A stretch of DNA of 5,503 nucleotides from Thermodesulfobacteriota bacterium. GTDB taxonomy: Bacteria > Desulfobacterota > BSN033 > UBA1163. Below are positions 1 to 4,863 of the stretch, piece after piece. The notes beneath the pieces are model-generated. The model was not told the DNA's origin and made no database searches. It worked only from the letters and a program-made list of their open reading frames with translations. The translations under genes and the position numbers were made by a program. The stretch's first letter is position 1. Each line of letters begins with the position of its first letter. The DNA lies in the NCBI GenBank assembly GCA_030024065.1, contig JASEIE010000262.1:1-5503 (forward strand). Reading direction: 5' to 3'.

Positions 1-182
1 TCTTCCCGGAGCAAAGAAGGCTGATGCATAAGACGCCGATACTCGTCGGAAAGGAGCAGGTCATAGCGTTTGGAGGTTGGATAACGCTCCTGGAGCAAGG
101 TGCTCTTTCCCGTCTGGCGCGGTCCCCAAAGGAAACAACTCGACCTCTCCGGCAGGGCAATATGAATGATTCGTTTATACAT
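1..182 (-). CDS. AAA-family ATPase (AAA_14/DUF4143 type), N-terminal part only
   Basis: Read on the minus strand from the ATG at 182-180, this gives 60 intact codons before the window ends. The product starts MYKRIIHIALPERSS and has a Walker A P-loop, GPRQTGKST, at residues 20-28, followed by a segment rich in Leu, Arg and Tyr. A short N-terminal strand, then FLWGPRQTGKS, is the usual opening of the widespread prokaryotic ATPases with an AAA_14 domain and a C-terminal DUF4143. Their cellular role is poorly defined, and some are linked to toxin-antitoxin or mobile regions. Walker B and the C-terminal domain lie outside the window, so integrity cannot be judged. No Shine-Dalgarno sequence precedes the ATG, and a good promoter sits immediately upstream. 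It is divergent from the tungstate operon. The P-loop ATPase call is firm; the subfamily is likely but rests on the N-terminus alone. Confidence 0.8.
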   Translation of the reverse strand, partial: MYKRIIHIALPERSSCFLWGPRQTGKSTLLQERYPTSKRYDLLLSDEYRRLMHQPSLLRE

Positions 183-189
183 GACAAAC

Positions 190-218
190 AAAATATCAAT
201 TTTATTTTATCATGTCAA
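190..218 (-). promoter_or_regulatory. Sigma70-type promoter of the left-edge ATPase gene
   Basis: On the minus strand the -35 box is TTGACA (213-218), the spacer is 17 bp (196-212) and very AT-rich, and the -10 box is TATTTT (190-195). The start codon A is at 182, so a transcript starting about 7 nt after the -10 box would begin at or next to the AUG. This gives a leaderless or nearly leaderless mRNA and agrees with the absence of a ribosome binding site. The match is by eye. Confidence 0.6.
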
Positions 219-410
219 GAAAAGAATTGATCCACCCTATGCCTACCCGGTCGTTATGCTCTCTTTCCATCGGAAATGAACAAATCGTGATGTGAGCCGC
301 CCTTCATCCTCTGTAGGTAAAATGGTTAATGTCGCAGGGGGCAAAAAAGAGGAAGGCCGGGTTTCGACATGGTTACCCTTCTGAAGATGCGGACGAAGGA
401 AGAATTTTAA
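219..410. other. Noncoding intergenic stretch with no recognised element
   Basis: This lies between the ATPase promoter and the control region of the tungstate operon. I see no tRNA, no convincing intrinsic terminator, no CRISPR repeat and no recognisable riboswitch. A short open stretch ending at the TGA at 382-384 (20 codons from the ATG at 322) has no good ribosome binding site and no recognisable similarity. It could hold regulator sites or the remains of lost sequence, but nothing specific can be supported. Confidence 0.5.
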
Positions 411-440
411 GTAATAAAAAGTAATTATTTGTAATATTTT
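411..440. repeat. Three 10-bp GTAAT-headed direct repeats upstream of the operon promoter
   Basis: GTAATAAAAA (411-420), GTAATTATTT (421-430) and GTAATATTTT (431-440) sit head to tail, so GTAAT recurs exactly every 10 bp and each is followed by an A/T tract. The array ends 3 bp before the -35 box at 444. The spacing puts each unit on the same face of the helix. That would suit a cooperatively bound regulator, or intrinsic curvature acting as an UP-element for RNA polymerase. The repeat is seen directly; the function is inferred. Confidence 0.6.
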
Positions 441-443
441 TCA

Positions 444-472
444 TTGACAATTGGAAACCAATCATTTATCAT
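444..472 (+). promoter_or_regulatory. Sigma70-type promoter of the regulator-tupABC operon
   Basis: The -35 box is a consensus TTGACA (444-449), the spacer is exactly 17 bp (450-466), and the -10 box is TATCAT (467-472). Transcription should begin near 479-480, leaving a leader of about 17 nt. That is too short for a riboswitch, so control of this operon most likely acts at initiation. The ribosome binding site GGAGG (486-490) lies 6 nt before the ATG at 497. No comparably clear promoter was seen in the later operon junctions, so this one probably serves all four genes. Confidence 0.75.
450..462. promoter_or_regulatory. Palindrome in the promoter spacer, candidate operator
   Basis: ATTGG-AAA-CCAAT is a perfect inverted repeat with 5-bp arms and a 3-bp centre, lying wholly between the -35 and -10 boxes. 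A dimeric protein bound here would block RNA polymerase, the classic arrangement for a repressor. The obvious candidate is the HTH protein encoded directly downstream, which would make it autoregulatory. The palindrome is seen; its use as an operator and its partner are inference. Short arms mean chance cannot be excluded. Confidence 0.45.
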
Positions 473-496
473 CTATCCACCCGCTGGAGGAAAGCC

Positions 497-1414
497 ATGT
501 CTGAAGAGATGATGAACACAAAAGAGGTGGCTCAGTATTTGAGAATCCATGAAAAGCAGGTCTATGCATTGATCAAGTCTAAAAAGATTCCATCCACCCG
601 TTTAACCGGGAAGTGGGTCTTTCCAAAGAAGTTGATTGATGAATGGATTGAATCGAATGCCAAAATTGGTCTTGAACAGGCCAGAAAGAAAGGCAAGGAG
701 ATCGAAGGGGCACTTCTGGCCTCCGGGAGCAATGATCCCATCCTCGATATGGTACAGACCTATATGAGAAAATCGTATCCTGAGTTCTATATCTTTTCTG
801 CGAATACAGGAAGCACCGATGGACTCAAGGCCCTGAACATGGGTTATACAGATATTGCCTGGTCCCACCTTTTCGATCCAAAAACGGGTGAATACAATAT
901 CCCTTTTCTTTCTACCTATCTCCCTAATATAAAGCCTGTTGTGGTCAATCTATTTCGCCGGGACCTTGGGTTTGTGGTTGCCCCTGGAAATCCTTTTGGC
1001 ATTCGGGGATTCGAGGGCCTGGCCGGTAAAGGGGTTAAGTTCGTTAACCGGCAACAAGGTGCCGGGACGAGGGTTCTTTTGGACCATCACTTGAAGAGAT
1101 TGCGGATTTCTCCTTCCAAGATCCATGGTTATGAGAGAGAGGTCTTCACCCATTTTGAGGTAGGTCTTTCTATCCTCACGAAGGAGGCGGATGCGGGGAT
1201 TGCCACCATTGCCGTTTCGAAACTTTTTGGCCTCCCCTTTATCCCGATCGTCCAGGAAAGTTTTGATATGCTCCTTGACCAACCCACCTTTTTTAATAAA
1301 GGGATTCAAGCCTTCATTGAAGTTCTCAATTCTCCGGTGTTTCGAAAGCGGGTCGAGAAGGTAGGAAACTACGATTTCAGCAATTCGGGAAAAATCCTTT
1401 ATTCAAGAAATTAG
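497..1414 (+). CDS. HTH regulator with PBP-like ligand domain, probable molybdate/tungstate sensor
   Basis: This 305-residue protein has two parts. Residues about 5-52 form an excisionase/MerR-like winged helix (HTH_17 type): NTKEVAQYLRIHEKQVYALI, a basic turn with KKIPSTRLTGKW, then FPKKLIDEWI. After a charged linker (about 55-70), residues about 72-290 match the PBP-like domain (PF12727 type), with NRQQGAGTR at 184-192, HFEVGLSI at 219-226 and ADAGIATIA at 231-239. The same domain occurs fused to MoeA-type molybdopterin proteins, and HTH fusions of this type often sit beside Mo/W transporters. There is no signal peptide, so it should act in the cytoplasm on DNA. The start is chosen from GGAGG 6 nt upstream; the Met codons at residues 5 and 6 are weaker alternatives. 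It is first in the operon, 16 bp before tupA. I infer a one-component tungstate- or molybdate-responsive regulator; the ligand and the direction of regulation are unproven. Confidence 0.85.
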   Translation: MSEEMMNTKEVAQYLRIHEKQVYALIKSKKIPSTRLTGKWVFPKKLIDEWIESNAKIGLEQARKKGKEIEGALLASGSNDPILDMVQTYMRKSYPEFYIFSANTGSTDGLKALNMGYTDIAWSHLFDPKTGEYNIPFLSTYLPNIKPVVVNLFRRDLGFVVAPGNPFGIRGFEGLAGKGVKFVNRQQGAGTRVLLDHHLKRLRISPSKIHGYEREVFTHFEVGLSILTKEADAGIATIAVSKLFGLPFIPIVQESFDMLLDQPTFFNKGIQAFIEVLNSPVFRKRVEKVGNYDFSNSGKILYSRN

Positions 1415-1430
1415 CCGGAGGAGAATATCC

Positions 1431-2282
1431 ATGAAGAGGTGGAGTTGCATCGGGTTATTCTGTTTGCCTTTCATTTTGCCGTCTCTATTATTTCCTGCCG
1501 CGGCCCAACAGAAAAATATCATTGTTGCCACCACAACCAGCACGCAGGACTCCCGACTTTTAGATGTTCTCATTCCAATTTTTGAAAAGAGGACAGGTTA
1601 CTTTGTAAAAACGATTGCAGTGGGTTCAGGGCAGGCCATGGCCATGGGTCAGAAAGGGGCGGCGGATGTGCTTCTGGTTCACTCCCCTGACGCAGAGAAG
1701 AAATTTGTATCCGAGGGTTATGGAATTAACCGAAGGCTCATCATGCATAATGACTTCATCCTTGTTGGACCTTCTGATGATCCGGCTAAAATTAGAGGGA
1801 TGAGATCATCCTCTGATTCATTTGCAAAGATCGCTTTAACGAAAGCTCTATTTTTATCGAGAGGTGATAACTCTGGGACCCATTCGAAAGAGAAGACAAT
1901 CTGGAAGACTACTGGGATCAATCCAGAAGGAAAGAAATGGTGTCAGGAGACCGGACTTGGAATGGGCCAGACTTTAAATATTGCGGCAGAGAAGAAAGGA
2001 TATTCCCTTGTGGACCGGGGAACCTATCTGGCTTTAAAGAAGAATCTTAATCTTGATATTTTGGTCGAAGGGGATGCTATTCTTCTTAACGTTTATCATG
2101 TCATCGAGGTCAACCCTGCCAAATGGCCCAAGGTCAATGCCGCCGGCGCAAAGGCCTTTGCCGACTTCATGGTTTCAAAGGAAACCCAAGACATCATTAA
2201 AACCTTTGGAGTGGAAAAGTTTGGTTCTCCTCTCTTCTTCCCGGATGCAGGGAAGAAAGAAGGAGAGATAGGAAAACCCTAA
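1431..2282 (+). CDS. tupA: Tungstate ABC transporter substrate-binding protein TupA
   Basis: This periplasmic binding protein captures tungstate and delivers it to the TupBC transporter. The 283-residue precursor starts with a Sec signal peptide: MKRW, a hydrophobic stretch to about residue 22, and a likely cut after the Ala run at 23-25. There is no lipobox, so it should be soluble in the periplasm. The mature protein opens with the family hallmark IIVATTTSTQDSRLL; TTTS at 34-37 belongs to the oxyanion-binding site in TupA proteins. Further conserved blocks are VGSGQA (64-69), GDNSGTHSKE (145-154) and DRGTYL (195-200). The length is normal for the family. GGAGGAG at 1417-1423 lies 7-9 nt before the ATG. 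It follows the regulator closely and precedes tupB after a repeat-filled 176-bp gap. TupA is favoured over ModA/WtpA because of the TTTST and SGTH motifs; molybdate could still be a secondary ligand. Confidence 0.93.
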   Translation: MKRWSCIGLFCLPFILPSLLFPAAAQQKNIIVATTTSTQDSRLLDVLIPIFEKRTGYFVKTIAVGSGQAMAMGQKGAADVLLVHSPDAEKKFVSEGYGINRRLIMHNDFILVGPSDDPAKIRGMRSSSDSFAKIALTKALFLSRGDNSGTHSKEKTIWKTTGINPEGKKWCQETGLGMGQTLNIAAEKKGYSLVDRGTYLALKKNLNLDILVEGDAILLNVYHVIEVNPAKWPKVNAAGAKAFADFMVSKETQDIIKTFGVEKFGSPLFFPDAGKKEGEIGKP

Positions 2283-2284
2283 AC

Positions 2285-2312
2285 TCGAAATCCGAATGTC
2301 GAAATCCTAAAC
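2285..2312. repeat. Degenerate 7-bp repeat tract after tupA
   Basis: TCGAAATCC occurs at 2285-2293 and again at 2299-2307, a 14-bp period. Read on the minus strand, the tract resolves into rough 7-bp units such as GGATTTC, GACATTC and GGATTTC. The 11-mer CGAAATCCGAA (2286-2296) reappears as its reverse complement at 3165-3175 between tupB and tupC, so both junctions carry the same repeat family in opposite orientation. It probably belongs to a family scattered through the genome, though only two copies are visible here. Confidence 0.6.
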
Positions 2313-2340
2313 CATAATATTTGAAGTTCCTCGTTTAATC

Positions 2341-2429
2341 TCCTCCCCCTTGACGGGGGAGGATGAAGGTGGGGGTGGACATGGCATCTTCCCCCTCACC
2401 CCCACCCTCTCCCACCGAGGGAGAGGGTG
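2341..2429. repeat. REP/BIME-like element of two GC-rich hairpins between tupA and tupB
   Basis: The left hairpin is TCCTCCCCC (2341-2349), a 5-nt loop, then GGGGGAGGA (2355-2363). The right hairpin is CACCCTCTCCC (2403-2413), loop ACCGA, then GGGAGAGGGTG (2419-2429). A third pairing is possible between GGTGGGGGTG (2368-2377) and CACCCCCACC (2397-2406); it overlaps the right hairpin and would exclude it. Two related palindromes facing each other are typical of REP pairs. The sequence fills most of the gap between two genes of one operon. It could stabilise the 3' end of the tupA message or weaken tupB expression, favouring more binding protein than permease. Neither hairpin is followed by a U run, so these are not ordinary intrinsic terminators. 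Confidence 0.7.
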
Positions 2430-2458
2430 ATAATACACGGAAGGAGCGTTTTACAAAA

Positions 2459-3157
2459 ATGGATCTCATTCTCGAAGGAATAAAAAAGGCATTCTGGCTG
2501 CTGATTACTTTCGATACGGAGGTGATCGAGGTCATCCTCCTCTCCCTTCAGGTATCAGGAACAGCCACATTAATCAGCCTCCTGATTGGAGTTTCCACAG
2601 GAACGGTCATCGCCCTCTCCCAATTTCCCGGAAAAAGGTTCACGGTGAGCCTCGTCAATACCGGCATGGGTCTTCCACCTGTTGTGGTGGGACTTTTTGT
2701 TACGATCTTTTTATGGAGGAACGGGCCCCTCGGTTTTCTGGGGATCCTCTATACGCCCACAGCCATGATTCTTGCCCAGACTGTCATCGCCACACCGATT
2801 GTCATGGGTATTACCCTGGCGGCCATCCAACAACTTCCTCAGAAACTGCGGCTCCAGATTTTAGCCCTTGGGGCTAACCGCCTCCAGATGGTCTGGATTC
2901 TGGTCAAGGAGGCTAAACTCCCTCTCCTGGCTGGAGTGATGGCAGGATTTGGTGGGGTGATCTCCGAGGTTGGGGCCTCTATCATGGTCGGAGGCAATAT
3001 CAAGGGGTATTCCCGGGTGCTCACCACAGCCACGGTCATGGAAACAAGTCGTGGAAATTTTGATGTGGCCATTGCCCTGGGAATCATCCTTCTCCTGCTC
3101 GCTTTTTCCATCAATTTTATCATCACCCAGATACAGCAAAGGGAAAGGCCGAGATGA
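2459..3157 (+). CDS. tupB: Tungstate ABC transporter permease TupB
   Basis: This is the inner-membrane channel subunit, a homodimer in known relatives, which takes tungstate from TupA and is driven by TupC. The 232-residue product starts MDLILEGIKKAFWLL and has about five hydrophobic membrane segments, near residues 23-52, 64-86, 102-120, 156-178 and 203-223. The cytoplasmic coupling (EAA-type) loop is at about 134-158, with ALGANRLQ then KEAKLPLLAG, the site that docks on the ATPase. The start at 2459 has AAGGAG at 2441-2446, a somewhat long 12-nt spacing. The frame stays open back to an ATG at 2361-2365, but that extension would translate the REP-like repeat into a Pro/Ser/Glu-rich peptide, so I reject it. 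The stop codon overlaps an ATG in another frame (ATGA, 3154-3157). Length and motifs are normal for TupB/WtpB-type permeases. Confidence 0.9.
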   Translation: MDLILEGIKKAFWLLITFDTEVIEVILLSLQVSGTATLISLLIGVSTGTVIALSQFPGKRFTVSLVNTGMGLPPVVVGLFVTIFLWRNGPLGFLGILYTPTAMILAQTVIATPIVMGITLAAIQQLPQKLRLQILALGANRLQMVWILVKEAKLPLLAGVMAGFGGVISEVGASIMVGGNIKGYSRVLTTATVMETSRGNFDVAIALGIILLLLAFSINFIITQIQQRERPR

Positions 3158-3195
3158 ATGTAACTTCGGATTTCGGAATGCGTATTGCGGAATGA
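3154..3195 (+). CDS. Possible 13-codon mini-ORF linking tupB and tupC
   Basis: The ATG at 3154-3156 overlaps the tupB stop as ATGA and opens a 13-codon frame, MNVTSDFGMRIAE. Its TGA (3193-3195) in turn overlaps the first candidate tupC ATG (3192-3194), again as ATGA. AAAGG at 3144-3148 is a plausible ribosome binding site. Most of the frame is made of the degenerate 7-bp repeat, so the peptide itself is unlikely to be functional. Its translation could still carry ribosomes from tupB to tupC, which has almost no Shine-Dalgarno sequence of its own. It may be an accident of repeat insertion at an ancestral tupB/tupC ATGA overlap. It is listed because the double overlap is exact. Confidence 0.25.
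   Translation: MNVTSDFGMRIAE
3165..3194. repeat. Degenerate 7-bp repeat tract between tupB and tupC
   Basis: The tract reads as consecutive heptamers TTCGGAT (3165), TTCGGAA (3172), TGCGTAT (3179) and TGCGGAA (3186). CGGAATG recurs at 3174-3180 and 3188-3194, a 14-bp period like that of the tract after tupA. TTCGGATTTCG (3165-3175) is the reverse complement of 2286-2296. It covers the mini-ORF and the first candidate start of tupC, so the tupB-tupC spacing has probably been changed by a repeat of the same family. Confidence 0.6.
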
Positions 3196-4310
3196 ACACC
3201 ATGGGCGAACAGATGCCTATACTGGAGGTAAAAAACCTTGAGGTGAAAAGAGGAGGGACAAACATACTTAATATTCCATTCCTTTCCATCCAGAAAGGGG
3301 AGATCCTGGCTTTGATTGGGCCCAATGGGGCGGGGAAGACCACATTGCTTCAAACCCTGTCTCATTTATTAAAGCCCCATCAGGGGGAGATCTTCTTTGC
3401 AGGGAAGAGGGTCGATTCGAGTCATTCCATTTTCGAATTCCGGAGGAAGCTCTCCATGGTTTTTCAGGAACCCCTTCTCTTCGATACGACCGTCTTTGAA
3501 AATGTGGCATCGGGTTTAAGAATTCGGAGGGTGAAGAGGAGGGAAATTCAGGATCGGGTGATGGAGGAACTGGATCGATTTGGAATCGTCCATCTCGTCC
3601 ACCGTTCTGCGAGAACCCTTTCAGGAGGAGAGGCACAGCGGGTAAGTCTTGCGCGGGCTTTTGCCATCCGGCCTGAAATCCTTCTCCTTGACGAACCCTT
3701 TGGATCTCTTGATCCACCCAGTCGCGCCTCCCTGATTGAAGATTTGGAACGGATTCTCCGGCAGACAGAAACGACAACGATCTTCGCCACCCACGATCGC
3801 CTGGAGGCGTTGAGGCTTTCCGACCGGGTCGCGGTGATGAATCAGGGCATGATTTTTCAGATCGGTTCTCCCGAAGAGGTGATGAACCATCCTGTGGATG
3901 AGTTTGTGGCTTCCTTTGTGGGTGTGGAGACGATCCTTATGGGAAAGGTAATCAGAAAGAAGGAGGGCACTATCATCACTTCGATTTCAGGAAATGAGAT
4001 TGAGGCAGTGGGCGAGGTTGATCCGGGGGAGGGAGTGGCTCTCTGCATTCGTCCGGAAAATGTTACCCTTACGGTCCGTGCTTCCAAAGAAGCTATAAGT
4101 GCCAGAAATGTATTCCCCGGGAGGATCGAGAGGATCGTCCCTATGGGGCTCTATCAGAAGATTCAATTAAACTGCGGATTTCCTCTGGTCGCCTATGTGA
4201 CCTATCCCTCGCTGGAAAATTTATCATTAAAGGAAGGGATAGAGATTGCTGCCTCCTTCAAGGCCACTGCCATCCATGTCATCAGGAGGAAGGGGAAGGG
4301 AATGGGATGA
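3192..4310 (+). CDS. tupC: Tungstate ABC transporter ATPase TupC with TOBE-like C-terminus
   Basis: This cytoplasmic ATPase subunit powers TupB. Counting from 3192 (372 residues), it has Walker A GPNGAGKTT (43-51), Q-loop VFQEP (Q92), signature LSGGEAQR (143-150), Walker B ILLLDEP (163-169), D-loop GSLD (171-174) and the switch His in ATHD (201). All catalytic elements are present. Beyond about residue 240 is an extension ending in a TOBE-like domain (about 305-365, with SARNVFPGRI and FKATAIHVI), as in ModC/WtpC, where this part can bind oxyanion and damp transport. The start is uncertain. In-frame ATGs at 3192, 3201 and 3213 (372, 369 and 365 residues) all lack a strong ribosome binding site. 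I chose 3192 for its ATGA coupling, but MPILEVKNLEV at 3213 is the natural domain start. The frame is open further upstream, but only as an overlap with tupB in another frame. The TOBE extension is also compatible with the names ModC or WtpC; neighbours favour TupC. Confidence 0.88.
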   Translation: MNTMGEQMPILEVKNLEVKRGGTNILNIPFLSIQKGEILALIGPNGAGKTTLLQTLSHLLKPHQGEIFFAGKRVDSSHSIFEFRRKLSMVFQEPLLFDTTVFENVASGLRIRRVKRREIQDRVMEELDRFGIVHLVHRSARTLSGGEAQRVSLARAFAIRPEILLLDEPFGSLDPPSRASLIEDLERILRQTETTTIFATHDRLEALRLSDRVAVMNQGMIFQIGSPEEVMNHPVDEFVASFVGVETILMGKVIRKKEGTIITSISGNEIEAVGEVDPGEGVALCIRPENVTLTVRASKEAISARNVFPGRIERIVPMGLYQKIQLNCGFPLVAYVTYPSLENLSLKEGIEIAASFKATAIHVIRRKGKGMG

Positions 4311-4332
4311 TGATCGGAAAATATAAATTTAT

Positions 4333-4800
4333 CTAATGAATCTCCAGGACCAAATATCTCTTCATGCCTCCAGGAGTCTTCACAACCACCTCATCATCCA
4401 CTTCTTTGCCTATGAGCGCTTTTCCTAAGGGAGAGGCGATTGAAATCTTTCTGGAAGGAATATCCGATTCGTCTGGCCCCACAACCTGGTAGGTAACGAT
4501 ACCTCCATTATCAGAGTTCTCCAGAGTCACTGTAGAGGCAAAACCTACCCGGTCATTGGGAAGGTTGTAAGTATCCATAATCTCGCAGTTGGCGAGCTTC
4601 TGTTCTGTTTCCTTGATCTTCTTTTCAACAAAGGATTGCTGCTCTTTGGCCGCCTCATATTCGGCGTTCTCGCTCAGATCTCCATGAGCACGGGCCTCTT
4701 CAATGGCTTTGATTACCTGGGGGCGAACGATCTTCTTCAGGTGCTCCAGCTCTTTGTGAAGCTTATTATATCCATCTCGGGTGATAGGACTTCGTGGCAT
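4333..4800 (-). CDS. greA: Transcription elongation factor GreA
   Basis: GreA enters the secondary channel of backtracked RNA polymerase and stimulates cleavage of the extruded RNA 3' end, restarting elongation. The 155-residue product is close to the usual 158. The N-terminal coiled coil spans about residues 10-75 and carries the tip motif ARAHGDLSENAEYEAAKE; the acidic residues D41 and E44 of DLSEN are the ones that act in catalysis in E. coli GreA. The C-terminal FKBP-like domain (about 82-155) contains ISIASPLGKALIGKEVDDEV and a VKTPGG turn. All expected residues are present. The start is supported by AAGGAG (4806-4811 on the minus strand) 5 nt upstream, and by a strong promoter further up. 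It converges on tupC with a 22-bp gap and lies downstream of the lipoprotein gene on the same strand. It is a housekeeping gene with no evident link to tungstate uptake. Confidence 0.97.
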   Translation of the reverse strand: MPRSPITRDGYNKLHKELEHLKKIVRPQVIKAIEEARAHGDLSENAEYEAAKEQQSFVEKKIKETEQKLANCEIMDTYNLPNDRVGFASTVTLENSDNGGIVTYQVVGPDESDIPSRKISIASPLGKALIGKEVDDEVVVKTPGGMKRYLVLEIH

Positions 4801-4824
4801 GGACGCTCCTTATTTATGGGGGGA

Positions 4825-4853
4825 AATATAACCGACAAGGGCCTGTCTGTCAA
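4825..4853 (-). promoter_or_regulatory. Sigma70-type promoter of greA
   Basis: On the minus strand the -35 box is TTGACA (4848-4853), the spacer is 17 bp (4831-4847), and the -10 box is TATATT (4825-4830). Initiation near 4818 leaves a leader of about 18 nt with the AAGGAG site inside. The promoter lies in the 63-bp gap just after the lipoprotein stop codon (4864-4866), so greA can be transcribed on its own as well as by read-through. Confidence 0.7.
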
Positions 4854-4863
4854 CTGAGGGAGC

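Noticed and set aside
24..230. 68-codon plus-strand open frame at the left edge
   Set aside because: It is antisense to the ATPase N-terminus, whose minus-strand frame has a clear Walker A motif. The plus-strand product resembles nothing and lacks a good ribosome binding site.
322..384. 20-codon open frame MVNVAGGKKEEG...
   Set aside because: It has no convincing ribosome binding site, promoter or similarity; such a length is expected by chance.
300..410. Molybdenum/tungsten cofactor riboswitch ahead of the regulator
   Set aside because: The short motif GACGAAGGAAGAA recalls part of a moco riboswitch, but the paired arms are missing and the promoter at 444-472 lies downstream, so this sequence would not be in the leader.
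2341..2363. Intrinsic terminator after tupA
   Set aside because: The 9-bp GC hairpin is strong but followed by GATGAAGG, not a U run, and it is paired with a second, similar hairpin, which fits a REP-like element better.
2363..2458. N-terminal extension of TupB by 32 residues from an upstream ATG
   Set aside because: It translates the REP-like repeat into a Pro/Ser/Glu-rich peptide unlike TupB; the ATG at 2459 with AAGGAG upstream gives a normal permease start.
2335..2535. Minus-strand 66-codon frame over the tupA-tupB gap
   Set aside because: It is a translation of the hairpin repeats plus antisense of tupB, a common spurious ORF in such repeats.
2970..3191. Upstream extension of TupC inside tupB
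   Set aside because: The extra 74 residues are only the out-of-frame reading of tupB and precede the ABC domain with no family similarity.
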